DNA from: Tepidiforma thermophila
Lineage (GTDB): Bacteria > Chloroflexota > Dehalococcoidia > Tepidiformales > Tepidiformaceae
Direction of reading: 5' to 3'
Assembly: GCF_002563855.1 (NCBI RefSeq)
Contig: NZ_PDJQ01000001.1
Coordinates: 1-64,000, forward strand
Length of the DNA: 64,000 bases
Part shown: positions 34,631 to 42,710 of the stretch, in pieces
Position numbering within the stretch: position 1 is the first letter of the stretch
Layout of the letters: the number at the start of each line of letters is the position of its first letter
Made by a program: the position numbers and the translations under genes
The notes under the pieces: model-generated
What the model was told of the DNA's origin: nothing
Seen by the model: the letters and a program-made list of their open reading frames with translations, nothing else
The model's database searches: none

Positions 34631-35581
34631 ATGCCCTGGGTTGTCAGTGTGTTCCTTGCTGTGCTGGTATGCGGGACGGTGTTCGTGGTCGGGCGGGCGG
34701 CACGCGGGGCGGCGGCGCCGGGCTCGCCCGAGCGGGTTCGCGGCGGGCTGGTTATGGGCGGCGCCATCGTTGTGTTCGTTGCCTGGGTCGGGGTGCACAC
34801 GGCGCTCCGCTCGGTGAAGCCGATCGAGGCGGGCCACGTGGGTGTGGTGTACCAGTTCGGCGAGATTGTGGGGCAGAAGCCGGAGGGCCTGCAGTTTATC
34901 TGGCCGTGGCAGGACCTGCGGATTGAGAGCGTGCAGGTGCAGCGGTACCGGTTCGAGAACATTACGGCGTTTTCGCAGGAGACGCAGGACGTCTTCTTCA
35001 TTGCAACGCTGAACTATTCGGTGTCGCCCTCGGCGGTGCAGACGCTCTACCGGACGGTGGGCCCCCGCTGGTTCGACCGGCTGATTGAGCCGCGGGTGTT
35101 GAACTTTTTCAAGGAAGAGACGGTGAAGTATTCGACGGTGGATGTTGGGCCGAACCGGGAGAACATACGGTCGGCGGTGCGGGCGCGGCTGAGCCAGGAG
35201 CTGGCGCCGTTTTCGATCGAGATTAACGACCTGCTGATCGACAACATCGAGTTCAGCGCGGAGTTCAAGGCGGCGATCGAGCAGAAGCAGATTGCGACGC
35301 AGGACGCGCTGCGGGAGCAGGAGCGGGTGCGGCAGCGGCAGTTCGAGGCGCAGCAGCAGATCGAGCTGGCGCGGGGCGAGGCGGAATCGATCCGGGTGCG
35401 GGCCGAGGGGCAGGCTGAGGCGAACCGGCTGCTGGCGCAGTCGCTGACGCCGGAGGTGATCCAGTTCCAGGCGCTGCAGAAGCTGGGGGACAACATCCAG
35501 ATCGCGCTGCTGCCGGCAGGGCAGGGGATCATCATCGACCCGGCGACGCTGCTGGGGCAGCAGCAGCCGGGGAACCGGTAG
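34631..35581 (+). CDS. SPFH/prohibitin-like membrane protein
   Basis: A 316-residue protein with two N-terminal hydrophobic segments (residues ~1-22 and ~38-58), a PHB/SPFH domain (VKPIEAGHVGVVYQFGEIVGQ, then ALNYSVSPSAVQTLYRTVG, VRARLSQELAPFSIEINDLLIDNIEFS in pattern), and a long charged helix rich in Q/E/R (~215-275). Such proteins form membrane scaffolds. The leader has GGAGG 10 nt before ATG; TAGAGT at 34593-34598 is a possible -10 box. No NfeD partner is adjacent, although an nfeD gene lies 2 kb downstream. Confidence 0.9.
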   Translation: MPWVVSVFLAVLVCGTVFVVGRAARGAAAPGSPERVRGGLVMGGAIVVFVAWVGVHTALRSVKPIEAGHVGVVYQFGEIVGQKPEGLQFIWPWQDLRIESVQVQRYRFENITAFSQETQDVFFIATLNYSVSPSAVQTLYRTVGPRWFDRLIEPRVLNFFKEETVKYSTVDVGPNRENIRSAVRARLSQELAPFSIEINDLLIDNIEFSAEFKAAIEQKQIATQDALREQERVRQRQFEAQQQIELARGEAESIRVRAEGQAEANRLLAQSLTPEVIQFQALQKLGDNIQIALLPAGQGIIIDPATLLGQQQPGNR

Positions 35582-35623
35582 GGCCGGGCGCGGGGGCGGC
35601 TCCCGCGCCGGGGAGCCGGCTGG

Positions 35624-35629
35624 TAGGCT
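35624..35629 (+). promoter_or_regulatory. -10 box (TAGGCT) for the MFS gene, leaderless arrangement
   Basis: TAGGCT ends 6 nt before the ATG at 35636. Confidence 0.4.
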
Positions 35630-35635
35630 GGCGGG

Positions 35636-36883
35636 ATGCCCGAGGCGCGCATCGGCCGGAATCTCCGCCTGCTCGGTGCGTTCTGGTTTTTGCGCGACTT
35701 TCAGCTGTGGATCCCGGTGTGGATCGTCTACCTGACGATCGAGCGGGGGTTTTCGTTCACGCAGATCGCGGCTGCCGAGAGCCTGTACCTGGTCGGGGTG
35801 CTGGCGCTGGAGGTGCCGACGGGGGCGATTGCGGACCGGTTCGGGCGGCGGGTATCGCTGGGGCTGGGGGCAATCAGCCTGGCGTCCTCGGTGACCATCT
35901 TTGCGTTTACGACGTCGCCGGTGGTGCTGTTCGCGTCGTTCGCGTGGTGGGCCGTGGCGACGACGCTGATGTCGGGGGCCGACATGGCGCTGCTCTACGA
36001 CACGCTGAAGGCGGGCGGGCAGGAGCATACCTACGAGCGGGCGGCGGGGCGCGGGCAGGCGGTGTCGTGGGCGGGTGTCGGGCTGGCGACGCTGTTCGGC
36101 GGGCCGGTGGCAGCGGTGCTGGACACCCGGGCGACGATCCTGATTGGGGCGGCCACCTGCCTGGCCGCGGCTGCGGTCGCTTTTGCGCTGTGGGAACCGC
36201 CACGGGCGACGGCGGCGCACGAGGGCGGCGTCCGCGGGTACCTGCTGACGATCGGGCGGGCGTTCCGGGAGGCGTGGCGGGTGCGGGCCATCCGCTACGT
36301 GCTGCTGCTGTTCGGCGTGGCCGTCGCCGGGATTGAGACGGTGCACTACCTGGTGCAGCCGTTCCTCGTGGAGAACGGGGTCGAGGTCGGCGCGGCGTTC
36401 TCGCTGCTGCAGGTCCCGCTGTTCGCGGCGGGGATGGCGGGCGCGCTGGTTGCGGGGCGGGTGGAGCGGCTGGCAGGGCCGACCGGGGGCCTGCTCGGGC
36501 TGGGAGCCGTGGGCGCGGTGCTGCTCGGGCTGCTGGCGGCCCGGCCCAGCCTGTGGCTGTACGGCGCCCTGCCGGCGCTGATGGCGCTGAATTCGTGCGC
36601 CTACCCGCTGATGACCGGGGCCATCAACCGGCAGGTGGGGTCGGAGCGGCGGGCCACGGTGCTTTCCATCGGGAGCATGAGCCTGAGCATCGCGATGGCG
36701 GTACTGGCGCCGGGAATCGGGTTTGCGGTGGATACCTGGGGCGTGGGCGCCGCCTTCGGCCTGGGGGCAGCTGCGGCGGCTGCCGGTGTCCTGGCGTTCG
36801 GCGGACCGGCGCTGGCGGCGTGGAGGTCGCGTGCGCCGGACGGCGGGCTGGCGGCGGAGCCGGGAGCGGCCGGCGGACCGTAA
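35636..36883 (+). CDS. MFS transporter
   Basis: A 415-residue protein with about twelve hydrophobic segments. The loop 2-3 motif is VPTGAIADRFGRRVSLG. It lacks features that would name a substrate; the FRDFQLWIPVWIVYLTIERG start is like multidrug/unknown-efflux MFS families. The C-terminus is a Gly/Ala-rich cytoplasmic tail. It stands as a single gene, with an SDR gene 64 nt behind it. Confidence 0.88.
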   Translation: MPEARIGRNLRLLGAFWFLRDFQLWIPVWIVYLTIERGFSFTQIAAAESLYLVGVLALEVPTGAIADRFGRRVSLGLGAISLASSVTIFAFTTSPVVLFASFAWWAVATTLMSGADMALLYDTLKAGGQEHTYERAAGRGQAVSWAGVGLATLFGGPVAAVLDTRATILIGAATCLAAAAVAFALWEPPRATAAHEGGVRGYLLTIGRAFREAWRVRAIRYVLLLFGVAVAGIETVHYLVQPFLVENGVEVGAAFSLLQVPLFAAGMAGALVAGRVERLAGPTGGLLGLGAVGAVLLGLLAARPSLWLYGALPALMALNSCAYPLMTGAINRQVGSERRATVLSIGSMSLSIAMAVLAPGIGFAVDTWGVGAAFGLGAAAAAAGVLAFGGPALAAWRSRAPDGGLAAEPGAAGGP

Positions 36884-36947
36884 GGCCGGGCGGGGCGAGA
36901 ATGGCGGCTGCCCCTCACCACGATGCTCGGCAGGAGAGACGTTGGCG

Positions 36948-37721
36948 ATGACCGGATTGTTCGACATTGCGGGGAAGGTGGCGCTCGTCACGGGCGGGTC
37001 GCGCGGGATCGGCCTGATGATTGCGCGCGGGTTCGTGGAGGCGGGCGCGAAGACCTACATTTCGTCGCGGAAGGCGGACGTGTGCGCGGAGGTGGCCGCG
37101 GAGCTTTCGAAGACGGGGACGTGCATCGCCATCCCGGCGGACCTCGGGACGGAAGCCGGGTGCCGGTACCTCGCGGAGGAGATGGCGAAACGGGAGGAGC
37201 GGCTCCACATCCTGGTGAACAACGCCGGGGCGAACTGGAATGCGCCGCTTGCCGAGTTCCCGGATGATGCCTGGGACAAGGTGATGAACCTGAATGTGAA
37301 AGGCGTATTCCACCTGACGCGCTTCCTGGTGCCGCTGCTGGAGCGGGCTGCGACGGATGACGACCCGGCGCGGGTGATCAACATCGGCTCGATCGACGGG
37401 CTGCAGGCGCCGGGGTTCGACACCTATGCGTACTCTTCGAGCAAGGCGGCGGTGCACCACCTGACGCGGCACCTGGCGCAGAAGCTGGCGCCGAGCCGGA
37501 TCACGGTGAACGCGATTGCGCCGGGGCCGTTCGAGAGCAAGATGATGGCGGAGACGCTGCGGCGGTTCGGCGACAGCATCCGGGCGAGCAATCCGCTGGG
37601 GCGGATCGGGCGTCCGGAGGATATGGCGGGGACGGCGATCTACCTGGCGTCGAAGGCGGGGGCGTACGTGACGGGGGTCGTCCTGCCAGTCGACGGGGGG
37701 ATGTCGACCCGGCACGAGTAG
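36948..37721 (+). CDS. SDR family oxidoreductase
   Basis: A 257-residue classical short-chain dehydrogenase. Cofactor motif VTGGSRGIG (residue ~14), NNAG at ~90, catalytic Ser in NIGSIDG, catalytic YSSSK (~160), and a late VLPVDGGMS. The insert DDDPARVINIGS and the FDIAGKVALVTGG start resemble rhamnolipid-pathway RhlG/FabG-like enzymes that use NADP(H). Substrate unknown. The in-frame TTG at 36942, closer to AGGAG, is an alternative start. Confidence 0.92.
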   Translation: MTGLFDIAGKVALVTGGSRGIGLMIARGFVEAGAKTYISSRKADVCAEVAAELSKTGTCIAIPADLGTEAGCRYLAEEMAKREERLHILVNNAGANWNAPLAEFPDDAWDKVMNLNVKGVFHLTRFLVPLLERAATDDDPARVINIGSIDGLQAPGFDTYAYSSSKAAVHHLTRHLAQKLAPSRITVNAIAPGPFESKMMAETLRRFGDSIRASNPLGRIGRPEDMAGTAIYLASKAGAYVTGVVLPVDGGMSTRHE

Positions 37722-37722
37722 C

Positions 37723-37746
37723 GGCGCGTCAGAAGGCGCGTCAGAA
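37723..37746. repeat. 12-bp tandem duplication at the nfeD stop codon
   Basis: GGCGCGTCAGAA occurs twice in a row. The right copy contains the TGA of the nfeD-like gene (minus strand) and the left copy lies just outside it. Confidence 0.7.
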
Positions 37747-38877
37747 GGCGAAGGGGTCGGAGCGGGCACGCCGGGCCTGGCGGTCTGCGAAGAGGACGAT
37801 AGCGACGAGGAGGAGGACGACGGCGAGGAGGATGCCGCCGGCGGTGGCGAATGCCCAGGCCGGCGGGCGGAAGTCGGCGGGGGTATCGCGGAAGGCGATG
37901 ATGGCGCCAAGGACGATGGCGACAGCCCCCGCGGCGCCGAGGATGCCGCTGGTAACGAACAGTTCGGCAGCGACGAGGGCGAGGCCGAGGGCGATGAGGA
38001 CGAGGCCGGCGGTATCGACGGGGAGGAGCCCGAAGCCGAGGAAGCCGAGGATGACGGCGATGGCGCCGGCGACGCCCGGGACGCCGAGGCCGGGTGAGAA
38101 GAGTTCGATCATGATGGCGAGGAAGCCGAGGGAGAGCAGGAGCGATGCGATGGCCGGGTCGGCGATGAAGGCGAGGAACCGCTCCCAGACGGTCATTTCG
38201 AGGTCGACGCGGGGCGCCCCGGGGAGCCCTGTGAGCGTGGCGGTGACGCCCGGGCGGAGGGTGATGGTGCGGCCCTCGGACTGGCGGAGGAGGTCATCGA
38301 GGTCGGCCGCGACGAAATCGACGACGTCGAGGCGGGCGGCTTCGTTTTCGTTGACGGCGACGGCCTCGCGGACGGCCTGCTCGGCCCAGTCGGCGTTGCG
38401 GCCGCGGAGCTCTGCGATGCCGCGGATGTAGGCGACGGCGTCGTTCTCGATCTTCTTTCCCAGCGTGCCCTCGATGTCGGAGCCATCGGCGTTGATGGCG
38501 GAGGCGGCGCCGATGGCGGTGTTGGGGGCCATGGCGGCGATGTGGCCGGCCATGGTGATGAAGGTGCCTGCGCTGGCGGCCCGGGCGCCGATTGGTGCGA
38601 CGTAGACCGCGACGGGGACATCGGCGCGGCCGATGCGCTGGACGATATCGCGCATGGAGGTGTCGAGGCCGCCAGGGGTATCGAGCTCGAGAACGACGAG
38701 CCGGGCGTTCTGGTCTTCGGCATCGGAGATGATGCGGTCGATGTAGCGGGCCATGATGGGGCCGACGGTGCCATCGACGCGGGCGACGTGGACGGCGCCA
38801 TCGGGGGGTTCGTCGCCGGCGCAGGCTGCGAGGAGGCCGAGGGCAATGCAGGCGGCGGTGAAGATTCGGCGCATCAC
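37741..38877 (-). CDS. NfeD/ClpP-like membrane serine protease
   Basis: A 378-residue NfeD1b-type protein: signal/lipobox-like LLAACAGDE (Cys ~19), a ClpP-like protease domain with LELDTPGGLDTSM, the nucleophile in ARAASAGTFI and catalytic Lys in GKKIENDAVAYIR, then four to five transmembrane helices (~230-365). The usual C-terminal soluble OB domain is missing; the protein ends in a short basic tail. GTG 38877 is preferred because TATACT lies 6 nt upstream; ATG 38874 is next to it. Confidence 0.88.
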   Translation of the reverse strand: MMRRIFTAACIALGLLAACAGDEPPDGAVHVARVDGTVGPIMARYIDRIISDAEDQNARLVVLELDTPGGLDTSMRDIVQRIGRADVPVAVYVAPIGARAASAGTFITMAGHIAAMAPNTAIGAASAINADGSDIEGTLGKKIENDAVAYIRGIAELRGRNADWAEQAVREAVAVNENEAARLDVVDFVAADLDDLLRQSEGRTITLRPGVTATLTGLPGAPRVDLEMTVWERFLAFIADPAIASLLLSLGFLAIMIELFSPGLGVPGVAGAIAVILGFLGFGLLPVDTAGLVLIALGLALVAAELFVTSGILGAAGAVAIVLGAIIAFRDTPADFRPPAWAFATAGGILLAVVLLLVAIVLFADRQARRARSDPFAF

Positions 38878-38883
38878 ACGTCG

Positions 38884-38889
38884 AGTATA
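38884..38889 (-). promoter_or_regulatory. -10 box (TATACT) for nfeD
   Basis: TATACT on the minus strand ends 6 nt before GTG 38877 (9 nt before ATG 38874). Confidence 0.5.
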
Positions 38890-38930
38890 GCCGGGATGGG
38901 CGGGCGCTTCTCCGACGGGTGTGGGCGGGC

Positions 38931-38936
38931 GATACT
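38931..38936 (+). promoter_or_regulatory. -10 box (GATACT) for the polysaccharide export operon
   Basis: GATACT ends 6 nt before the ATG at 38943. It is only 41 bp from the divergent nfeD -10 box. Confidence 0.45.
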
Positions 38937-38942
38937 GGCGGC

Positions 38943-39734
38943 ATGACGGCGATGGCGATGGCGCGGCCGGCGCCGCAGCGGAGCCTGCGGAACGCGCTCG
39001 AGCTGGTGGCGGCGCTGACAAGCCGCGACCTGAAACTGCGCTACCAGGGGAGTGTGCTGGGGTGGGCGTGGTCGCTGGCGCGGCCGCTGGCGCTGGGGGC
39101 GGTGCTGGCGTTTGCGCTGGGGCGCGTGCTGGGCACGGGGATTACGGCGGAGTTCCTGCTGGCGGGGCTGTTCCCATGGTTCTGGTTCCAGGGCGGGGTG
39201 CAGGGCGCGGCCGGGAGCTTCATCGGGAACGGAGGGCTGCTGAAGAAGGTGCGTTTTCCGCGGGCGGTGCTGCCGCTGAGCACGGTGCTGGGAGCCACGC
39301 TCCAGTTTGCGCTTTCGCTGCCGGTGCTGCTCGGGTTCGTGGTGGCGGCCGGCAACGAGCCATCGGCGGCCTGGCTGGGGCTGCCGCTGGTGTTCGTCCT
39401 GCAGCTGGGGTTGACGGCCGGGCTGGGGCTGTTCGTGGCAAGCGTGACCGTGTATTTCCGCGACCTGGAGCACATCACCGAGGTGCTCCTGACGCTGCTG
39501 TTCTACGCGACGCCGATCATCTACAGCGTGGACCGGGTGCCGGAGGGGTACCGCTGGCTGACCTATGTAAATCCGCTGGCGCCGATCATGGAGGGGTGGC
39601 GGAGCATCCTGCTCGACGGGGCGCTCCCGGCGTGGAGCCACCTCGGGGCATCGGCGGCGCTGACGGCGGCGGCGCTGGCGGCGGGCTGGATGACGTTCCG
39701 GCGGCTGGAGGACGGCTTTGCCGACGCCATCTGA
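38943..39734 (+). CDS. ABC-2 type polysaccharide export permease (Wzm-like)
   Basis: A 263-residue permease with six hydrophobic segments. It shows the family pattern SRDLKLRYQGSVLGWAWSLARPL, then KKVRFPRAVLPLSTV and TVYFRDLEHITEVLLTLLFYATPIIYSVDRVPEGYRW (positions ~160-195, key FRD, H, ATPI, Y). It would export a lipid-linked glycan or a related cell-surface polymer together with the ATPase behind it, which it overlaps by 17 nt. Confidence 0.9.
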   Translation: MTAMAMARPAPQRSLRNALELVAALTSRDLKLRYQGSVLGWAWSLARPLALGAVLAFALGRVLGTGITAEFLLAGLFPWFWFQGGVQGAAGSFIGNGGLLKKVRFPRAVLPLSTVLGATLQFALSLPVLLGFVVAAGNEPSAAWLGLPLVFVLQLGLTAGLGLFVASVTVYFRDLEHITEVLLTLLFYATPIIYSVDRVPEGYRWLTYVNPLAPIMEGWRSILLDGALPAWSHLGASAALTAAALAAGWMTFRRLEDGFADAI

Positions 39735-40659
39735 CGGCGAGGTGGTGCTGACGGCGCGCGGGGTATCGCGACGGTACCCGCTGGCCGTGCCGGGGCAGGC
39801 GCTGAAGACGACGCTCCTGCACCCGGGGCAGGCGCTGCGGGCCTGGCGGACCCGGCGACGGCGGGAGCTCTGGGCGGTGCGGGATGTGACCTTTGAGGTG
39901 CGGCGCGGGGAGTTCTTCTCGATTGTCGGGGCGAACGGCAGCGGGAAGAGCACGCTGCTGCGGCTGCTGGCCGGGCTTTCGAAGCCGACGCGGGGGTCGG
40001 TGGAGGTGCGAGGCCGGGTGAGCACGCTGCTCGAGCTGGGGAGCGGGTTCCACCCGCAGGTGAGCGGCAGGGAGAACGTGATCATGAACGGCCTGCTGAT
40101 GGGCCGGACGAAGCGGGAGATGGAGGCGCTGCTGCCGGCGATTGTGGAGTTTGCGGGGCTGCAGGAGTTCATCGACCAGCCGATGCGGACGTACTCATCG
40201 GGGATGTACGTGCGGCTGGGTTTCGCCATCGCGGCGTTTATGGACCCGGAGATCCTGCTGGTGGACGAGGTGCTGGCAGTGGGGGATGCGAAGTTCCAGG
40301 AGAAGTGCTACGAGCACATCGCGGGGCTGCAGCGGAAGGGGGTGACGATGGTGATGGTGTCGCACGACCTCGCTGCGGTGGAGCGGTTCTCGGACCGGGC
40401 GGCGCTCATGGAGCGGGGGCGAATGGTGGCGATCGGGCCGCCGCGGAAGGTGATCGGTCTGCACCTTGAACGGCTGGCCGAAACGTCGCCGGAGATCCGG
40501 CAGGCGATCGATGAAGGGATCGCGGCAGATGAGGAGCGCGTGCGGCAGATGCTCGAGGAGGACCCGGAATGGGCCGCGGCGTTCGCAGCGGCGCTGGAAC
40601 GGAACCCGGCGTTCCACGAGCGGCTGCGCGAGCAGGCGGAGCGGGAGGGCCGCGGATGA
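39718..40659 (+). CDS. Polysaccharide ABC transporter ATP-binding protein (Wzt-like)
   Basis: A 313-residue ATPase: Walker A GANGSGKST (~residue 77), the family motif VSTLLELGSGFHPQVSGRENV, signature YSSGMYVRLGFAIA, Walker B ILLVDEVLAVGD, and switch MVSHDLAAV. After residue ~240 a helical, Glu-rich tail replaces the carbohydrate-binding domain seen in some Wzt proteins. It begins with TTG at 39718, inside the permease gene. It shares an ATGA junction with the acyltransferase. Confidence 0.92.
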   Translation: MPTPSDGEVVLTARGVSRRYPLAVPGQALKTTLLHPGQALRAWRTRRRRELWAVRDVTFEVRRGEFFSIVGANGSGKSTLLRLLAGLSKPTRGSVEVRGRVSTLLELGSGFHPQVSGRENVIMNGLLMGRTKREMEALLPAIVEFAGLQEFIDQPMRTYSSGMYVRLGFAIAAFMDPEILLVDEVLAVGDAKFQEKCYEHIAGLQRKGVTMVMVSHDLAAVERFSDRAALMERGRMVAIGPPRKVIGLHLERLAETSPEIRQAIDEGIAADEERVRQMLEEDPEWAAAFAAALERNPAFHERLREQAEREGRG

Positions 40660-41291
40660 TGGGCGGTCGGCTGCAGCGGATCCGGGCGAACTGGCGGGAG
40701 TTGCGGGCGCTGCTGCGGGAGGACATCGAGCTGCACGCGGCGTGGCCCCGGACCTTCGGGCTGATCCGGAGGGACCGGCCGACGTGGTTCACGTTCCTGT
40801 ACCTGCTGTTTGCGATTCATATGTTCCCGGCGGTGGTGCTCTACCGGCTGCAGGTGTTTCTGTATGAGAGCGGCTTCCCGCGGGCGGCGACGGCGGTCTC
40901 GCGGCTGAACGCGTTCCTGTTCGACGTGACGATTGGGAACCACGTGCGGGCCGGCGGCGGGCTGCTGATCGCGCACGGGCACGTGGTGCTCGACGGCTGG
41001 ACGCGGCTGGGGAAGCGGGTGGAGATCAACCCGTTCGTGACGCTGGGCATCGGCAACAGTTCACGGCGGCCGTTCGAACTGTGGGGCCCGGAGATCGGCG
41101 ACGATGTGAACATCGGGACCGGGGCGAAGGTGATCGGGCGGGTGAAGGTCGGCGAGGGCGTGAAGATCGGCGCGAACGCGGTGGTTGTGAGCGATATCCC
41201 GCCGTTCCACACGGCGGTGGGCGTGCCGGCGCGGGCGATCCCGGGCGGGCGCAGGCGGGAGACGGAGACCTGGGAGCCGCCGAGGGGATGA
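40656..41291 (+). CDS. Serine O-acetyltransferase-like hexapeptide acyltransferase
   Basis: A 211-residue protein. An N-terminal helical part (REDIELHAAWPRTFGLIRRDRP, with a hydrophobic stretch ~50-65) precedes left-handed beta-helix hexapeptides (IGNHVRAGGGLLIAHGHVVLDG, then EIGDDVNIGTGAKVIGRVKVGEGVKIGANAVV by position). This is the CysE layout, but the setting among export and glycosyltransferase genes suggests acetylation of a sugar or lipid intermediate rather than cysteine synthesis. The choice is not decided by sequence. Confidence 0.85.
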   Translation: MMGGRLQRIRANWRELRALLREDIELHAAWPRTFGLIRRDRPTWFTFLYLLFAIHMFPAVVLYRLQVFLYESGFPRAATAVSRLNAFLFDVTIGNHVRAGGGLLIAHGHVVLDGWTRLGKRVEINPFVTLGIGNSSRRPFELWGPEIGDDVNIGTGAKVIGRVKVGEGVKIGANAVVVSDIPPFHTAVGVPARAIPGGRRRETETWEPPRG

Positions 41292-42187
41292 CGGCTCCGC
41301 GGGTCGCGATCCTGACGGTGACGACGAATGCCGGCGCGCACCTGCCGGCGTACCTTGCTGCGCTGGAGCGGGTGACCTACCCGGCGTGGGAGCTCTGGGT
41401 GGTCGACAACGGCTCGGCGGACGGTTCGGCGGCCTGCGTGCGGGAGCGGCTGCCCGCTGCAACGGTGCTGGAGAACGGGGCGAACCTCGGCTTTACGGGG
41501 GCGTGCAACCGGGCCCTGGCGCTGCTCCGGGAGCGGGAGGACCTGGAATATGTGCTCTTCCTGAACGACGACACGGAGGTGACGCCCGGCTTCCTCGAGC
41601 CGCTGGTGGCGCTGGCTGACGAACGGACGATGGTTGCGCCGAAGACGTACCTGGCGGGGCAGCCGGGCGTGCTCGACGATGCCGCGGGGACGTTCGACTG
41701 GCTGCGGGGGACGTGGAAGCGGCGGGTGCTCGGCCGGCCGGAGGGGCCGGGGGACCGGTACGCGCATGCGGTCGAGACGGTGAACCTCTCGTGCCTGCTG
41801 GTGCCCGTCGGGGCGTTCCGGGTGGTGGGGCTGCTCGACGATGCGTTCTTCGTCTACTACGACGACACGGACTTTTGCCGGCGGGCGCGGGCGGCAGGGT
41901 ACCGGCTGTTCTACGAGCCGCGGTCGGTGGTGTACCACCGGAAGGGTGCGACGCTGGGCGGGCAGGCGAGCGCGTTCGGCTGCTACTACCTGGCGCGGAA
42001 CCGGCCGTATCTCATCCGGAAACACCGCGGGCGGGCGGCGTTCGCGGCGTTCCTGGCGTACTACCTGGCCACGCGGGCGGCGCGGATGGCGCTCTGGGCG
42101 CGGGAGGGACGGTGGGACCTGGTCCGGGCGACGGCCGCCGGGATGCGGGACTTCGCGCTGGGGCGGATGGGGCCGCGGCGAGGGTAG
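41288..42187 (+). CDS. Family 2 glycosyltransferase
   Basis: A 299-residue GT-A enzyme of the rhamnosyltransferase-like GT2 group: VAILTVTTNAGAHLPAYL, VVDNGSADGS, ENGANLGFTGACNRAL, the DxD-type motif FLNDDTEV (~residue 95) and FVYYDDTDFCRRARAAGYRL with VVYHRKGATLGG. It would add sugars to the glycan exported by the adjacent ABC transporter. It overlaps the acyltransferase by 4 nt and ends 3 nt from the convergent DUF503 gene. Confidence 0.9.
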   Translation: MTAPRVAILTVTTNAGAHLPAYLAALERVTYPAWELWVVDNGSADGSAACVRERLPAATVLENGANLGFTGACNRALALLREREDLEYVLFLNDDTEVTPGFLEPLVALADERTMVAPKTYLAGQPGVLDDAAGTFDWLRGTWKRRVLGRPEGPGDRYAHAVETVNLSCLLVPVGAFRVVGLLDDAFFVYYDDTDFCRRARAAGYRLFYEPRSVVYHRKGATLGGQASAFGCYYLARNRPYLIRKHRGRAAFAAFLAYYLATRAARMALWAREGRWDLVRATAAGMRDFALGRMGPRRG

Positions 42188-42190
42188 CGC

Positions 42191-42478
42191 TCAGGCGTCG
42201 AGGAGTTCGGTTTCGAGGTCGACGAGTTCTGCGTCGAGCCGCCAGTCCTGGATGGCGGCGGCGATGGCCTGGAGCTGCTCATCGGCGTGGCGCGGGTCGT
42301 TGGAGATGACGGCGGCAGCGATGACGGCCAGGCCGACGGCATCGAGGGCATCGATTTCGGCGACGGAGGCGTTGAAGCGGCTGCGCAGCCGTTCGACCAC
42401 AGGGCGGACGATGGCGCGCTTCTCTTTGAGGGTGCGGGAGGGGATGCGGAGCGAGACCCTGAGGACGCCGACGGTCAT
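42191..42478 (-). CDS. DUF503 family protein (YlxP-like)
   Basis: A 95-residue protein with the DUF503 start VGVLRVSLRIPSRTLKEKR and NASVAEIDALDAVGLAVIAAAV. In Gram-positive bacteria homologues lie in the nusA-infB-rbfA cluster; here it is alone. Function is unsettled. The start ATG at 42478 is 6 nt behind TACACT. Confidence 0.88.
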   Translation of the reverse strand: MTVGVLRVSLRIPSRTLKEKRAIVRPVVERLRSRFNASVAEIDALDAVGLAVIAAAVISNDPRHADEQLQAIAAAIQDWRLDAELVDLETELLDA

Positions 42479-42484
42479 GGGCCC

Positions 42485-42490
42485 AGTGTA
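42485..42490 (-). promoter_or_regulatory. -10 box (TACACT) for the DUF503 gene, leaderless arrangement
   Basis: TACACT on the minus strand ends 6 nt before ATG 42478, the same box and spacing as for the RAM-domain gene. Confidence 0.5.
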
Positions 42491-42515
42491 GGGGGCTGCA
42501 CGGGACGGGCGAAGG

Positions 42516-42671
42516 TCAGCGGCGGGGCCGGTCGTTGCGGGGGCCGCCGAGGAGCAGCAAGAGGACGAGGAGGATGGCGCCGGCCGCGACGATGGCGGCG
42601 ATCCAGAAGGGCGAGTCATCGGCGGGCGCGGCGGCGGGGGCGAGCGCTGCGAGGGCGAACCATGGGGTCAT
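42516..42671 (-). CDS. Small membrane protein (51 aa)
   Basis: A 51-residue frame from ATG 42671: a short hydrophobic start (MTPWFALAALAPAAAPADD) that could be a signal sequence, then SPFWIAAIVAAGAILLVLLL as a transmembrane helix (~residues 21-42) and a basic end (RNDRPRR). It follows the PIG-L gene after 39 nt and has no promoter of its own that I can see, so it is likely co-transcribed with it. Confidence 0.5.
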   Translation of the reverse strand: MTPWFALAALAPAAAPADDSPFWIAAIVAAGAILLVLLLLLGGPRNDRPRR

Positions 42672-42710
42672 GCCATGGAAGACGCGAAACGTGGCCGCAA
42701 GAGTTCCCGG

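Noticed and set aside
33761..36991. A ~1070-codon open frame opposite hmuV, SPFH and MFS genes
   Set aside because: It spans several confidently identified plus-strand genes and reads as low-complexity Arg/Pro/His sequence, a high-GC antisense artefact.
40656..41291. Calling the hexapeptide acyltransferase cysE
   Set aside because: No cysteine-pathway genes are adjacent; the gene is embedded in a glycan export operon, so the serine acetyltransferase name would overstate the evidence.
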